DNA from: CAWCVR01 sp963799105
Lineage (GTDB): Bacteria; Acidobacteriota; Terriglobia; Bryobacterales; Bryobacteraceae
Assembly (NCBI GenBank): GCA_963799105.1
Contig: CAWCVR010000010.1
Coordinates: 372,001-436,000 of the forward strand
DNA: 64,000 nt
Reading direction: 5' to 3'
Shown piece by piece: positions 37,645 to 44,992 of this stretch. The notes beneath the pieces are model-generated. The model made no database searches and was not told the DNA's origin. It was given only the letters and a program-made list of their open reading frames with translations. The position numbers and the translations under genes were made by a program. Position 1 is the first letter of the stretch. Every line of letters starts with the position of its first letter.

Positions 37645-38113
37645 AAATCCGGCTGGGTAGCCTCCTTCGGTATTAGCCAGAATTCCCTTCTTGGCTTCCT
37701 GGCCAAAAGCCAGTATACTCTGGAACCGCTTCCATCGGAGCCGTTTCTCTTAGTTTTTCCATCCGGAACGAGTCCAGGCCCAGGAGGAGCCAACTCCGGC
37801 TCTTGCGGGTCCGGAAGAACCCGGAAGCGCCTCATTTCAAGCAGTTTCTCAGACACCTATCCGTCCACTCCCTTCCTTCGCCCGGTTGGCTTCCCTGCCG
37901 CAGCCTCTCCGGCGGGCGTCGGCAGGGCTGCGATTCGGCGCGCTGCGCGTCCACAACTCGCCAGTTCAACGCCACCTGCGCGCCAATCCGCATCCGGCGG
38001 CGCCGGGGACGGGGCCCTCCGGCATCGACTCCCATACCCCCTGCGGCGCGGAGCCCTGCAAATCGATTATCATGAGTCTTAATCGCATTCCACCTCAGGC
38101 CTCCAACAGGATC
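37645..38113. other. Divergent intergenic region between receptor and BMC operon
   Basis: About 470 bases that must hold the promoters of the receptor gene and of the BMC operon. A short inverted repeat TTGGC-N6-GCCAA (about 37694-37709), next to AGCCAGTATACT, could be an operator. I see no convincing -35/-10 pair for the BMC operon and no regulator gene. Confidence 0.4.
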
Positions 38114-38809
38114 ATGGCAAAGGACGACGGAGTTCTCGTATCGCAGGGCGACGGCACGGTGAACCGTTCGGAAATCGAGCGGATCGTACGCCAGATCGTC
38201 CTGGCGCGAATCGGCACGGCGGGCCGGCCGGAGCCTCCGGCGCTTCGCGTGGACGCGTCCGCGCGTCACCTGCACCTCAGCCAGGAAGACCTGGAGACGC
38301 TGTTCGGCCCCGGTTACGAGCTCAAGGTCCACCGGCCCCTGTATCAGGAAGGGAACTTCGCGGCGCAGGAGACGGTTACCATCATCGGGCCGCGCAGCCG
38401 GCTGATCTCGAATTTGCGAATCCTCGGGCCGCTACGCAAGAAAACCCAAGTGGAACTGGCGTTCACCGACGCCATCAGCCTGGGATTCGACAATCTGCCG
38501 ATCCGCCTTTCGGGCGATACGGCGGGCACGCCGGGCGCGCTGCTGATGGGTCCGCGGGGAGTGCTGGAATTGGCTGAGGGCGTGATTCGCGCCGCCATTC
38601 ACGTTCACATGAATCCGCGGGAAGCCGCCTACTTCGGAGTGCGGCAGGGCGACCTCATGAAACTGCGCATCGGGGGAGCGGCCGGGGCGACTTTCGACCG
38701 CGTCCACGTGCGAATCGATCCCACGTCGCGCTTGAACGTCCACATGGATACGGACGAAGCCAACGCCTGCGGACTGCACCTGGCCAAGGATATCGAACTC
38801 ATTAAGTGA
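38114..38809 (+). CDS. pduL: PduL-type phosphate acyltransferase with encapsulation peptide
   Basis: The 231-residue enzyme interconverts acyl-CoA and acyl-phosphate inside microcompartments. The core carries the metal-binding SARHLHLSQEDLETLFG and the second half IHVHMNPREAAYFGVRQGD. Conserved LYQEGNFAAQETVTIIGPR and LGPLRKKTQVELAFTDA segments lie between. The N terminus has an amphipathic helix, VNRSEIERIVRQIVLARIG, typical of an encapsulation peptide that binds the shell. I prefer ATG 38114; ATG 38072 would add 14 residues. It is the first gene of the BMC operon, 6 bases before the shell gene. Confidence 0.93.
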   Translation: MAKDDGVLVSQGDGTVNRSEIERIVRQIVLARIGTAGRPEPPALRVDASARHLHLSQEDLETLFGPGYELKVHRPLYQEGNFAAQETVTIIGPRSRLISNLRILGPLRKKTQVELAFTDAISLGFDNLPIRLSGDTAGTPGALLMGPRGVLELAEGVIRAAIHVHMNPREAAYFGVRQGDLMKLRIGGAAGATFDRVHVRIDPTSRLNVHMDTDEANACGLHLAKDIELIK

Positions 38810-38815
38810 ATCTAA

Positions 38816-39388
38816 ATGTCAACTAAACAAGCATTGGGAATGATCGAGACAAAGGGCCTGGTGGCCCTGATCGAAGGCACCGACAGCATGCTCAAAGCGG
38901 CCAACGTGACCTTCGCCGGCTGGGTCTCGGTAGGTTCGGGACTGGTCACGGCTTTCGTGGAAGGCGACGTGGGCGCCGTAAAGGCGGCCACGGACTCGGG
39001 CGCTTCGTCGGCGCGCCGCGTGGGGGAACTGACCAGCGTGCTGGTGATCTCGCGTCCTCACGACGAGTTGCCCAGTTTCGCCGCGGCGCAGAAGCCGGCG
39101 GCGCCGGGTGCGCGTAGCGGGCAGCAGGCCATCGGACTCATCGAGACCCGGGGCCTGGTGGGATTGATCGACGCCAGCGACGCCATGTGCAAGGCGGCGG
39201 CCGTGGAACTGGTGAGAATCGTCGAGATCGGCGGCGGCTTCGTCACCGCGGTGGTTCGCGGGGACGTGGGCAGCGTGCGGGCCGCGGTGGACGCCGGCGC
39301 GGCAGCGTGCCGCGAGGTCGGCGAGTTGATTTCAACGCACGTCATTCCACGCCCGCACGAAGGCGTGGTCAATGGCATCTTGAGCTAG
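38816..39388 (+). CDS. Tandem-BMC-domain shell protein (BMC-T type)
   Basis: The 190-residue protein is two BMC domains in a row. The first starts ALGMIETKGLVALIEGTDSM and closes VGELTSVLVISRPHDELPSF; the second starts AIGLIETRGLVGLIDASDAM and closes VGELISTHVIPRPHEG. Each has the pore strand region (GSGLVTAFVEGDV; GGGFVTAVVRGDV). Fused tandem BMC proteins form trimers that tile as hexagons, some with gated pores for larger substrates or cofactors. It is followed 16 bases later by the single-domain shell gene. Confidence 0.93.
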   Translation: MSTKQALGMIETKGLVALIEGTDSMLKAANVTFAGWVSVGSGLVTAFVEGDVGAVKAATDSGASSARRVGELTSVLVISRPHDELPSFAAAQKPAAPGARSGQQAIGLIETRGLVGLIDASDAMCKAAAVELVRIVEIGGGFVTAVVRGDVGSVRAAVDAGAAACREVGELISTHVIPRPHEGVVNGILS

Positions 39389-39404
39389 GCGCAAAGGGAG
39401 AATC

Positions 39405-39674
39405 ATGGGCGACGCAATCGGAATGGTGGAAACCAAGGGAATGGTGCCGCTGGTGCACGCGACGGACGCAATGCTCAAGACGGCCAACGTGGCGTACAAA
39501 GGCTGGAAGAAGGTGGGCAGCGGCTTCTGTACGGTCTTCGTGGCGGGAGACGTGGGCGCGGTGCAGGCGGCGGTGGACGCCGGCGCGGCGGCCGCGCGGG
39601 CAGTGGGAGAAGTGAGGAGCGTGCTGGTCATTCCGCGGCCGCACCAGGATCTGGCGAGCGTGCTGCCCAAGTGA
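39405..39674 (+). CDS. BMC-H shell protein
   Basis: An 89-residue single-BMC-domain protein: AIGMVETKGMVPLVHATDAM, LKTANVAYKGWKKVGSGFCT, VFVAGDVGAVQAAVDAGAAA, and the closing VRSVLVIPRPHQDLASVLPK. Such proteins form hexamers that make up the facets of the shell. The pore-lining loop reads KVGSGF. Ribosome site AAGGGAG lies 6 bases upstream. It sits between the tandem shell protein and the aldehyde dehydrogenase. Confidence 0.96.
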   Translation: MGDAIGMVETKGMVPLVHATDAMLKTANVAYKGWKKVGSGFCTVFVAGDVGAVQAAVDAGAAAARAVGEVRSVLVIPRPHQDLASVLPK

Positions 39675-39690
39675 GCGGCGGAGAGGATCG

Positions 39691-41115
39691 ATGACGGTTA
39701 ATCAGGAACTGGTTCAGGCCATCGCACGGGAAGTGATCGCGCGCATCGAGGAGCGGAACGGCGCGCCGTCCTCCGGGGCCGCGGCGGCGGGCGACGATGG
39801 CGTCTTCGAAACCGTCGACCAGGCGGTGAAGGCGGCGGCGGCGGCGCAGCCGCGCGTTGCGTCCATGGGAATGGAAGACCGCGAGCGGATGAACGCCATC
39901 GTTCGCCGCATCTGCCACGACAACGCCGATGAATTGGCCCGCATCGAACTGGCCGAGACCAAAATCGGCCGCGCGGATCACAAGGCGGTGAAGCTGCGCA
40001 ATATCCGCTTTGTCCTGGGCGCGGAAGCCATGCGCACCGATGCCAGTTCGGACGCTTCGGGCCTGTGCCTGATCGAGCACGCGCCGTGGGGCGTGATCGG
40101 AATGGTCCTGCCCGCCACGCACTCCGTGCCGACGATGGCGAGCAACGCCATCAATATTCTGGCGGCCGGCAATACCGCGGTGTTCTCTCCGCACCCGGCC
40201 GGCGCCAAGGTGGCGGCGCGCGCCATGCGGATGTTCAACCGCGAAATTCAGCGGGAACTGGGCGTCGCCAATGTGCTCACCATGGCCCGCGAGGCGACCA
40301 TCCAGAACGCGGAGCGGATTTTTCAACATCCCGATGTCGCGCTGATCTGCGCCACCGGCGGGCCCGCGGTGGTCAAGGCGGCTATGAAGTTCGGCAAGCG
40401 CGTGATCGCCGCCGGTCCCGGAAATCCGCCAGTAGTGGTGGACGAGACCGCCGATCTGGACGCCGCGGCGAAGGCCATCATCCAGGGCGCGTCGTTCGAC
40501 AACAACCTGTTGTGCATCGGCGAAAAGGAAGCGTTCGTGGTGGCCTCGGTCGCCGACGCGTTCCTGGACGCCATGCGGCGCGCCGGAGCGTTCCAACTCG
40601 ACGCCCGGGCCATCGAGGCCCTGACCAACGCCGCCTTCACCTTCACGGACGAGAAGGGATCGCGGCAGCCGCATCTGAAACGCGACCTCATCGGCAAGGA
40701 CGTGGCGGTTCTGGCCGAGGCGGCGGGCGTGCGCGTGCCGGCGGGCACGGACCTGCTATTCGGCGAGACCACCGAGGATCATGCCTTCGTGCAGGAAGAA
40801 CAGATGATGCCGTTCCTGCCGGTAGTGCGGGTGCGCGACGTGGATGCCGCCATCCAGGCCTCGGTGCGCGCCGAGCACGGATACCGGCACACCGCCATGA
40901 TTCATTCGCGCAACCTGGACAACGCCACCAAAATGGCGCGCGCCATGAACGCCACGCTGTTCGTGCAGAACGGGCCCTGCTTTGCCTCGCTGAACGCGCC
41001 CAGCTATCTTAGCCACAGCATCGCCACGCCCACCGGCGAGGGCGTAACCACGCCCATGACCTTCACGCGGCAGCGCCGCATCGTGATAGGCGGCGGCGCT
41101 TTACGGATTCTCTAA
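39691..41115 (+). CDS. CoA-acylating aldehyde dehydrogenase (PduP/EutE type) with encapsulation peptide
   Basis: A 474-residue enzyme that oxidises an aldehyde to acyl-CoA with NAD+. The ALDH fold shows HAPWGVIGMVLPATHSVPTM, NAINILAAGNTAVFSPHP, ATGGPAVVKAAMKFGKRVIA and the catalytic Cys in SFDNNLLCIGEKEAF. The N-terminal segment ELVQAIAREVIARIEER is an amphipathic helix linked to the core by a Gly/Ala-rich stretch, the hallmark of a shell-targeting peptide. The product would feed PduL, which recycles CoA. NADH must be re-oxidised, but no alcohol dehydrogenase or lactaldehyde reductase is in the operon. Confidence 0.94.
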   Translation: MTVNQELVQAIAREVIARIEERNGAPSSGAAAAGDDGVFETVDQAVKAAAAAQPRVASMGMEDRERMNAIVRRICHDNADELARIELAETKIGRADHKAVKLRNIRFVLGAEAMRTDASSDASGLCLIEHAPWGVIGMVLPATHSVPTMASNAINILAAGNTAVFSPHPAGAKVAARAMRMFNREIQRELGVANVLTMAREATIQNAERIFQHPDVALICATGGPAVVKAAMKFGKRVIAAGPGNPPVVVDETADLDAAAKAIIQGASFDNNLLCIGEKEAFVVASVADAFLDAMRRAGAFQLDARAIEALTNAAFTFTDEKGSRQPHLKRDLIGKDVAVLAEAAGVRVPAGTDLLFGETTEDHAFVQEEQMMPFLPVVRVRDVDAAIQASVRAEHGYRHTAMIHSRNLDNATKMARAMNATLFVQNGPCFASLNAPSYLSHSIATPTGEGVTTPMTFTRQRRIVIGGGALRIL

Positions 41116-41130
41116 CTCGGGATCAATGAA

Positions 41131-42186
41131 ATGAAGTCGATCGACCTTACAAGAGAGCAAGTCATCACGCTGGCGGACCTTACCGCGGCGGCGCAGGAAG
41201 ATACCACCGAACTGCGGGTCAGCCCGACCGCCGTGGTGACGCCTTCGGCGCTGGAGTTCACGGATCAACGCCGCATCTCGATTCGCCGCGGCGCCGAAGG
41301 GACTGCCGCGCCGGCCGCGGGCCAGACGCGCGCCACCACCGGCGCAACCCACGACCTGTTCACCTCGCCCGAAGCCGAAGCGGTGAAGGAAGAGATTTGC
41401 GCCGTCGGCCGGAAACTCTGGCAGCGGCAGTACGTAGATGGCAACGGCGGCAACATTTCCTACCGCATCGGCCCCAACGCCTTCCTCTGCACGCCCACGC
41501 TGATGAGCAAATACGACCTGCGGCCGCAGGATATCGGCATGGTGGATATCGAGGGCAAGCAGATCGCCGGCGCCCGCGCGCGCACCAGCGAGATCCTGAT
41601 GCACCTGGAGATCTACAAGGAAGTCCCGGAGGCCAAGGGCATCGTACACTGCCATCCGGCGCACGCCACCGCGTATGCCATCACCGGGCGCGTCCCCCCG
41701 ACCTGCGTGATTCCGGAATACGAGGTCTTCATCGGCAAAGTGGGGCTCACTTCCTATGAGACGCCGGGCACGCCGGAATTCGCGCGCACGGTGATTCCGT
41801 TTGCGAAGAATCACAACGCGATCCTGCTGGGGAATCACGGGATCGTCTGTTGGGCGGACACCGTGACCCACGCCGAATGGTATGCGGAGGTCCTGGACAC
41901 GTACTGTTGGACGTTGATGCTGGCGGCGCAATTGGGCACGCCGGTTTCCCACTTCGGGTCCGATAAGGCCGCCGATCTGCTGGCCATCAAGAAGCGGCTC
42001 GGCCTGCCCGACCCCCGGAACGAGTTCAAAGAATGCGAACTCTGCGATTTGCCGGAGATCCCCACTTCCATCGCCATGCAGCCGCGATCCTGCGAAACGG
42101 CTCCCGCGCTCGATAGCGCCGGGATCGAGGCGATCGTGCAGGCGGTCACCGACCGGGTGGTGGCGGCGCTGAACGCCAGGAAGTAG
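41131..42186 (+). CDS. Class II aldolase of the BMC, with extra N-terminal and targeting segments
   Basis: The 351-residue protein has a class II aldolase/adducin core (about 85-300): YVDGNGGNISYRIG, a first zinc pair in GIVHCHPAHATAYA (H-C-H), and NAILLGNHGIVCWADTVTHA with the third ligand. Fuculose/rhamnulose-phosphate aldolases of this fold yield DHAP plus lactaldehyde. The first ~80 residues (TREQVITLADLTAAAQEDTT; VTPSALEFTDQRRISI) form a separate segment recalling N termini of some Pdu/Eut-linked proteins. The C terminus, AGIEAIVQAVTDRVVAAL, is an amphipathic encapsulation-type helix after a linker. It is the last gene of the operon. Confidence 0.9.
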   Translation: MKSIDLTREQVITLADLTAAAQEDTTELRVSPTAVVTPSALEFTDQRRISIRRGAEGTAAPAAGQTRATTGATHDLFTSPEAEAVKEEICAVGRKLWQRQYVDGNGGNISYRIGPNAFLCTPTLMSKYDLRPQDIGMVDIEGKQIAGARARTSEILMHLEIYKEVPEAKGIVHCHPAHATAYAITGRVPPTCVIPEYEVFIGKVGLTSYETPGTPEFARTVIPFAKNHNAILLGNHGIVCWADTVTHAEWYAEVLDTYCWTLMLAAQLGTPVSHFGSDKAADLLAIKKRLGLPDPRNEFKECELCDLPEIPTSIAMQPRSCETAPALDSAGIEAIVQAVTDRVVAALNARK

Positions 42187-42306
42187 GGGCGCGGGCGAAT
42201 TGGCTACCGGGCGGGGAATCGGCTATTATTGGGCTACTGCGGCGTAGGGAGTCTGTTGGAAATTGCCCGGCAGGCCATCTGGGGTTGATCGTGCAATAAT
42301 CTCCCT

Positions 42307-42990
42307 ATGAAGTGCCCGCACTGCCAAGTAGCTATCCACAAGGGCCTTAAGTCAACAGCGATCGCTGACGAGCCGTCTGTGAGGGTGCCCAACCCGCCAC
42401 ACACAGTTCTTGCTCCCCACATAGTCTGGACGGCGGCCCACCAACGATGTCCAGAGTGTCATGGCGGCATCATCTTTCTCATCAAGAACGTCGTTCAGGA
42501 GGTGGGGGTACAAGGCAGATCGGAAGAAATCGCGGTCTACCCGAGGCCGCGCGCTCGGCATGTTCCCGCGGAGGTGCCTGATCCTTACCGCCAGGAGTTC
42601 CTCGAATCGTCCCTGGTGTTGGGTGACAGCGAAAGGGCCAGTGCCGCACTGAGTAGACGATGCCTGCAGACGCTGCTGAGAGACAAGGCAGCCGTGACGC
42701 CTTCTGATCTTTCCAGCGAGATCGACGAATTCATCAGCACCGGAAGGGCGCCGTCCGACGTTGAGGAAGGATTGCACGCCGTCCGGAACATTGGCAACTT
42801 CGCTGCGCATCCGATCAAGAGTAAGAGCACCGGAACCATACTCGATGTAGAGTCCGGCGAAGCTGAATGGAATCTGGATGTGCTTGAACGGCTCTTCGAC
42901 TACTTTTTCGTGGGTCCTGCGATCACGGCGAGGCGCAAGGCCGAGTTGAACAAGAAACTGGCCGAAGCTGGCAAGCCACTGATTCCTTAA
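42307..42990 (+). CDS. DUF4145-like protein with zinc ribbon
   Basis: A 227-residue protein. The N terminus has a zinc-ribbon pattern, CPHC (residues 3-6) paired with CPEC (about 49-52). The C-terminal half resembles DUF4145, a helical domain seen in defence-related and HEPN-like proteins (SERASAALSRRCLQTLLRDK; VEEGLHAVRNIGNFAAHPIK). The R-N-IGN-x-AAH segment recalls the Rx4-6H motif of HEPN RNases, which is suggestive only. The gene stands alone between the BMC operon and tRNA-Pro, with a terminator after it. An AT-richer TGCAATAATC block lies just before the ATG. Confidence 0.75.
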   Translation: MKCPHCQVAIHKGLKSTAIADEPSVRVPNPPHTVLAPHIVWTAAHQRCPECHGGIIFLIKNVVQEVGVQGRSEEIAVYPRPRARHVPAEVPDPYRQEFLESSLVLGDSERASAALSRRCLQTLLRDKAAVTPSDLSSEIDEFISTGRAPSDVEEGLHAVRNIGNFAAHPIKSKSTGTILDVESGEAEWNLDVLERLFDYFFVGPAITARRKAELNKKLAEAGKPLIP

Positions 42991-43092
42991 ACACGGCGCT
43001 TCCGTGAGTCTCGTGTTTGGGCCCAGTTACGGCGCGAGCGGCGAGTCTACAAATCGTCTACACTGCTTCGCCCTACGGCACGCCTATCGACG

Positions 43093-43119
43093 CGAAGTGG
43101 TTGAAAACTTCGATTTTTG
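43093..43119 (+). terminator. Rho-independent terminator after the DUF4145-like gene
   Basis: Arms CGAAGT (43093-43098) and ACTTCG (43107-43112) enclose GGTTGAAA and are followed directly by ATTTTTG on the plus strand. It lies 100 bases after the gene's stop and just before the opposite-strand tRNA. Confidence 0.6.
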
Positions 43120-43126
43120 AGGGATT

Positions 43127-43204
43127 TGGTCGGGGCGAGTGGATTCGAACCACCGACCTCCTGGTCCCGAACCAGGCGCTCTAGCCAGGCTGAGCCACGC
43201 CCCG
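43127..43204 (-). tRNA. tRNA-Pro (anticodon CGG)
   Basis: On the minus strand the acceptor arms CGGGGCG and CGCCCCG pair perfectly, with discriminator A and an encoded CCA end (complement of 43127-43129). The anticodon stem CCTGG/CCAGG holds loop TTCGGGA, i.e. anticodon CGG with G37, as in proline tRNAs. The T arm is GGTGG-TTCGAAT-CCACT, closing with one mismatch. The 5' end is at 43204. It reads CCG codons, abundant in this GC-rich genome. Confidence 0.95.
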
Positions 43205-43280
43205 AGGAAACACGCGCTACGAACGCCAGTATACCATGGATCGCCCTCCCCGCAGCCTCTACAATTGGAAGGAGGACGCT

Positions 43281-44844
43281 ATGAACCGCGCCGAAATGTA
43301 CCGCCGGCTGGAAGCGCATGCCGGCCCGTGGGACATGATCGTGGTGGGCGGCGGGGCCACCGGCGCGGGGGTGGCCATCGACGCCGCCTCCCGCGGATAC
43401 GACGTGCTCCTGCTCGAACAGAGCGACTTCGGCAAGGGCACTTCCAGCCGCAGCACCAAGCTGGTTCACGGCGGCGTCCGCTACCTGGAACAGGGCAACG
43501 TGTCGCTGGTGATGGAGGCGCTCAAGGAGCGCGGCCTGCTGCTCCAGAACGCCCCGCACCTGGTGCACAACCTGGGCTTCGTGGTGCCCAATTACGACTG
43601 GTGGGAAGCCCCGTTCTACGGCATCGGCCTCAAGCTCTACAACCTGCTGGCGGGCAAGTACGGCTTCGGCGCCTCGCGCATTCTTTCCCGCGAGGAGACG
43701 CTGGAACGCCTGCCCACGCTCAACACCGAGGGACTGCGCGGCGGCGTGATCTATTTCGACGGCCAGTTCGACGATTCCCGCCTGCTGATCAACCTGGTGG
43801 CCACCGCCGCCGAGCAGGGCGCCGTCGCTGCTGAACTACGCGCGGGTCGCAGGTGTCACCAGGGACGGCGAGGGCTTCGTCAACGGCGTCACAGTCCGCG
43901 ATGCGGAAAGCGGCCAGGAATTTGCCGCCGCCGCCAAGGTCGTGGTCAACGCCACCGGACCGTTCACCGACGATCTGCGCCGCATGGCGGACCCCGCGGT
44001 GCAGCCCATGATCGCTCCCAGCCAGGGCATCCACCTGGTGTTCGACGGCTCCTTTCTGCCCGGCGACAGCGCCATCATGGTCCCGCACACCAGCGACGGC
44101 CGCGTGATGTTCGCCATCCCCTGGCACGGCCACACGCTGGTCGGCACCACCGATACGCCGGTCGACGAGGCCACGCTCGAGCCGGTGGCGCAGGAGCAGG
44201 AGATCGAGTTCGTGCTGGGGACCGCGTCCCTCTACCTCGCAAAGAAGCCCGTCCGCGGCGATGTGACCAGCGTCTTCGCCGGCATTCGACCGCTGGTGCG
44301 CGCCGGAGATTCCGGCAACACCGCGGCGCTTTCGCGCGACCACACCATTCGCATCGAGAACTCCGGCCTGGTCACCATCTGCGGCGGCAAGTGGACCACC
44401 TATCGCCATATGGCGGAAGACTGCGTCAACCACGCCGCCGTTCTGGCGCGCCTGGAGGAACGTCCCTGCATGACCGCCTGCCTCAACATCCACGGCTTTC
44501 ATGCCGGCGCCGCCCGCTACGGCCGGCTGTCCATGTATGGCTCCGACGCTCCCGCCCTGCTGCGGTTGATGGAGACCGATGCCGCGCTTGCCGAGCCGCT
44601 CGACGGAGCTTTACCCTACGTAGCCGCCGAAGTGGTTTGGGCCGTGCGCGAGGAAATGGCGCGCACCGTGGAAGACGTTCTGGCGCGCCGCACCCGCGCC
44701 CTGTTCCTGAACGCCCGCGCCGCTATCCGCATGGCCCCGCGGGTGGCCGCCCTGATGGCGCGCGAACTGGGACGGGACGCCGCCTGGGAGACCGCGCAGG
44801 TTGGCGCGTTCGAGCGGACGGCCCGCGGGTTTGCGCTGGAGTAG
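43281..44844 (+). pseudogene. glpD: Glycerol-3-phosphate dehydrogenase, one-base frameshift
   Basis: Together the two frames encode a full-length (about 520-residue) FAD-dependent GlpD that oxidises sn-glycerol-3-phosphate to DHAP at the membrane. The first part has the FAD motif MIVVGGGATGAGVAIDAASR and SSRSTKLVHGGVRYLEQGN. The second has VVVNATGPFTDDLRRMADPA, GTTDTPVDEATLEPVAQEQE and ICGGKWTTYRHMAEDCVNHA. The frame breaks near 43827: removing one base there restores AVLLNYARV. AAGGAGG lies 5 bases before the ATG. Everything else is intact, so this may be a consensus error. The nearby glpF and glpK supply its substrate. Confidence 0.85.
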
Positions 44845-44960
44845 CAGCCAAGAGATAGCCTGGCAAAACCCTTTCGGGGGCCGTTGAGGCTTCAAGGCGC
44901 ATTGGCGAAGTCGAGGTCCTCAAGCTCTGATCGCCGATGCTGGGCTCCGGTGGTTGCGGT

Positions 44961-44992
44961 GACCCGGTGAGCGTCTTAACCGACACCGGGTC
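44961..44992. terminator. Hairpin between convergent genes
   Basis: Perfect arms GACCCGGT (44961-44968) and ACCGGGTC (44985-44992) flank a 16-base loop between the end of glpD and the end of the convergent SBBP gene, touching the latter's stop codon. There is no T-run; it could serve as a bidirectional terminator. Confidence 0.45.

Noticed and set aside
43820..43835. Programmed ribosomal frameshift in glpD
   Set aside because: No slippery heptamer, stop codon or downstream structure at the break, and glpD is not known to use frameshifting. A mutation or sequence error is simpler.
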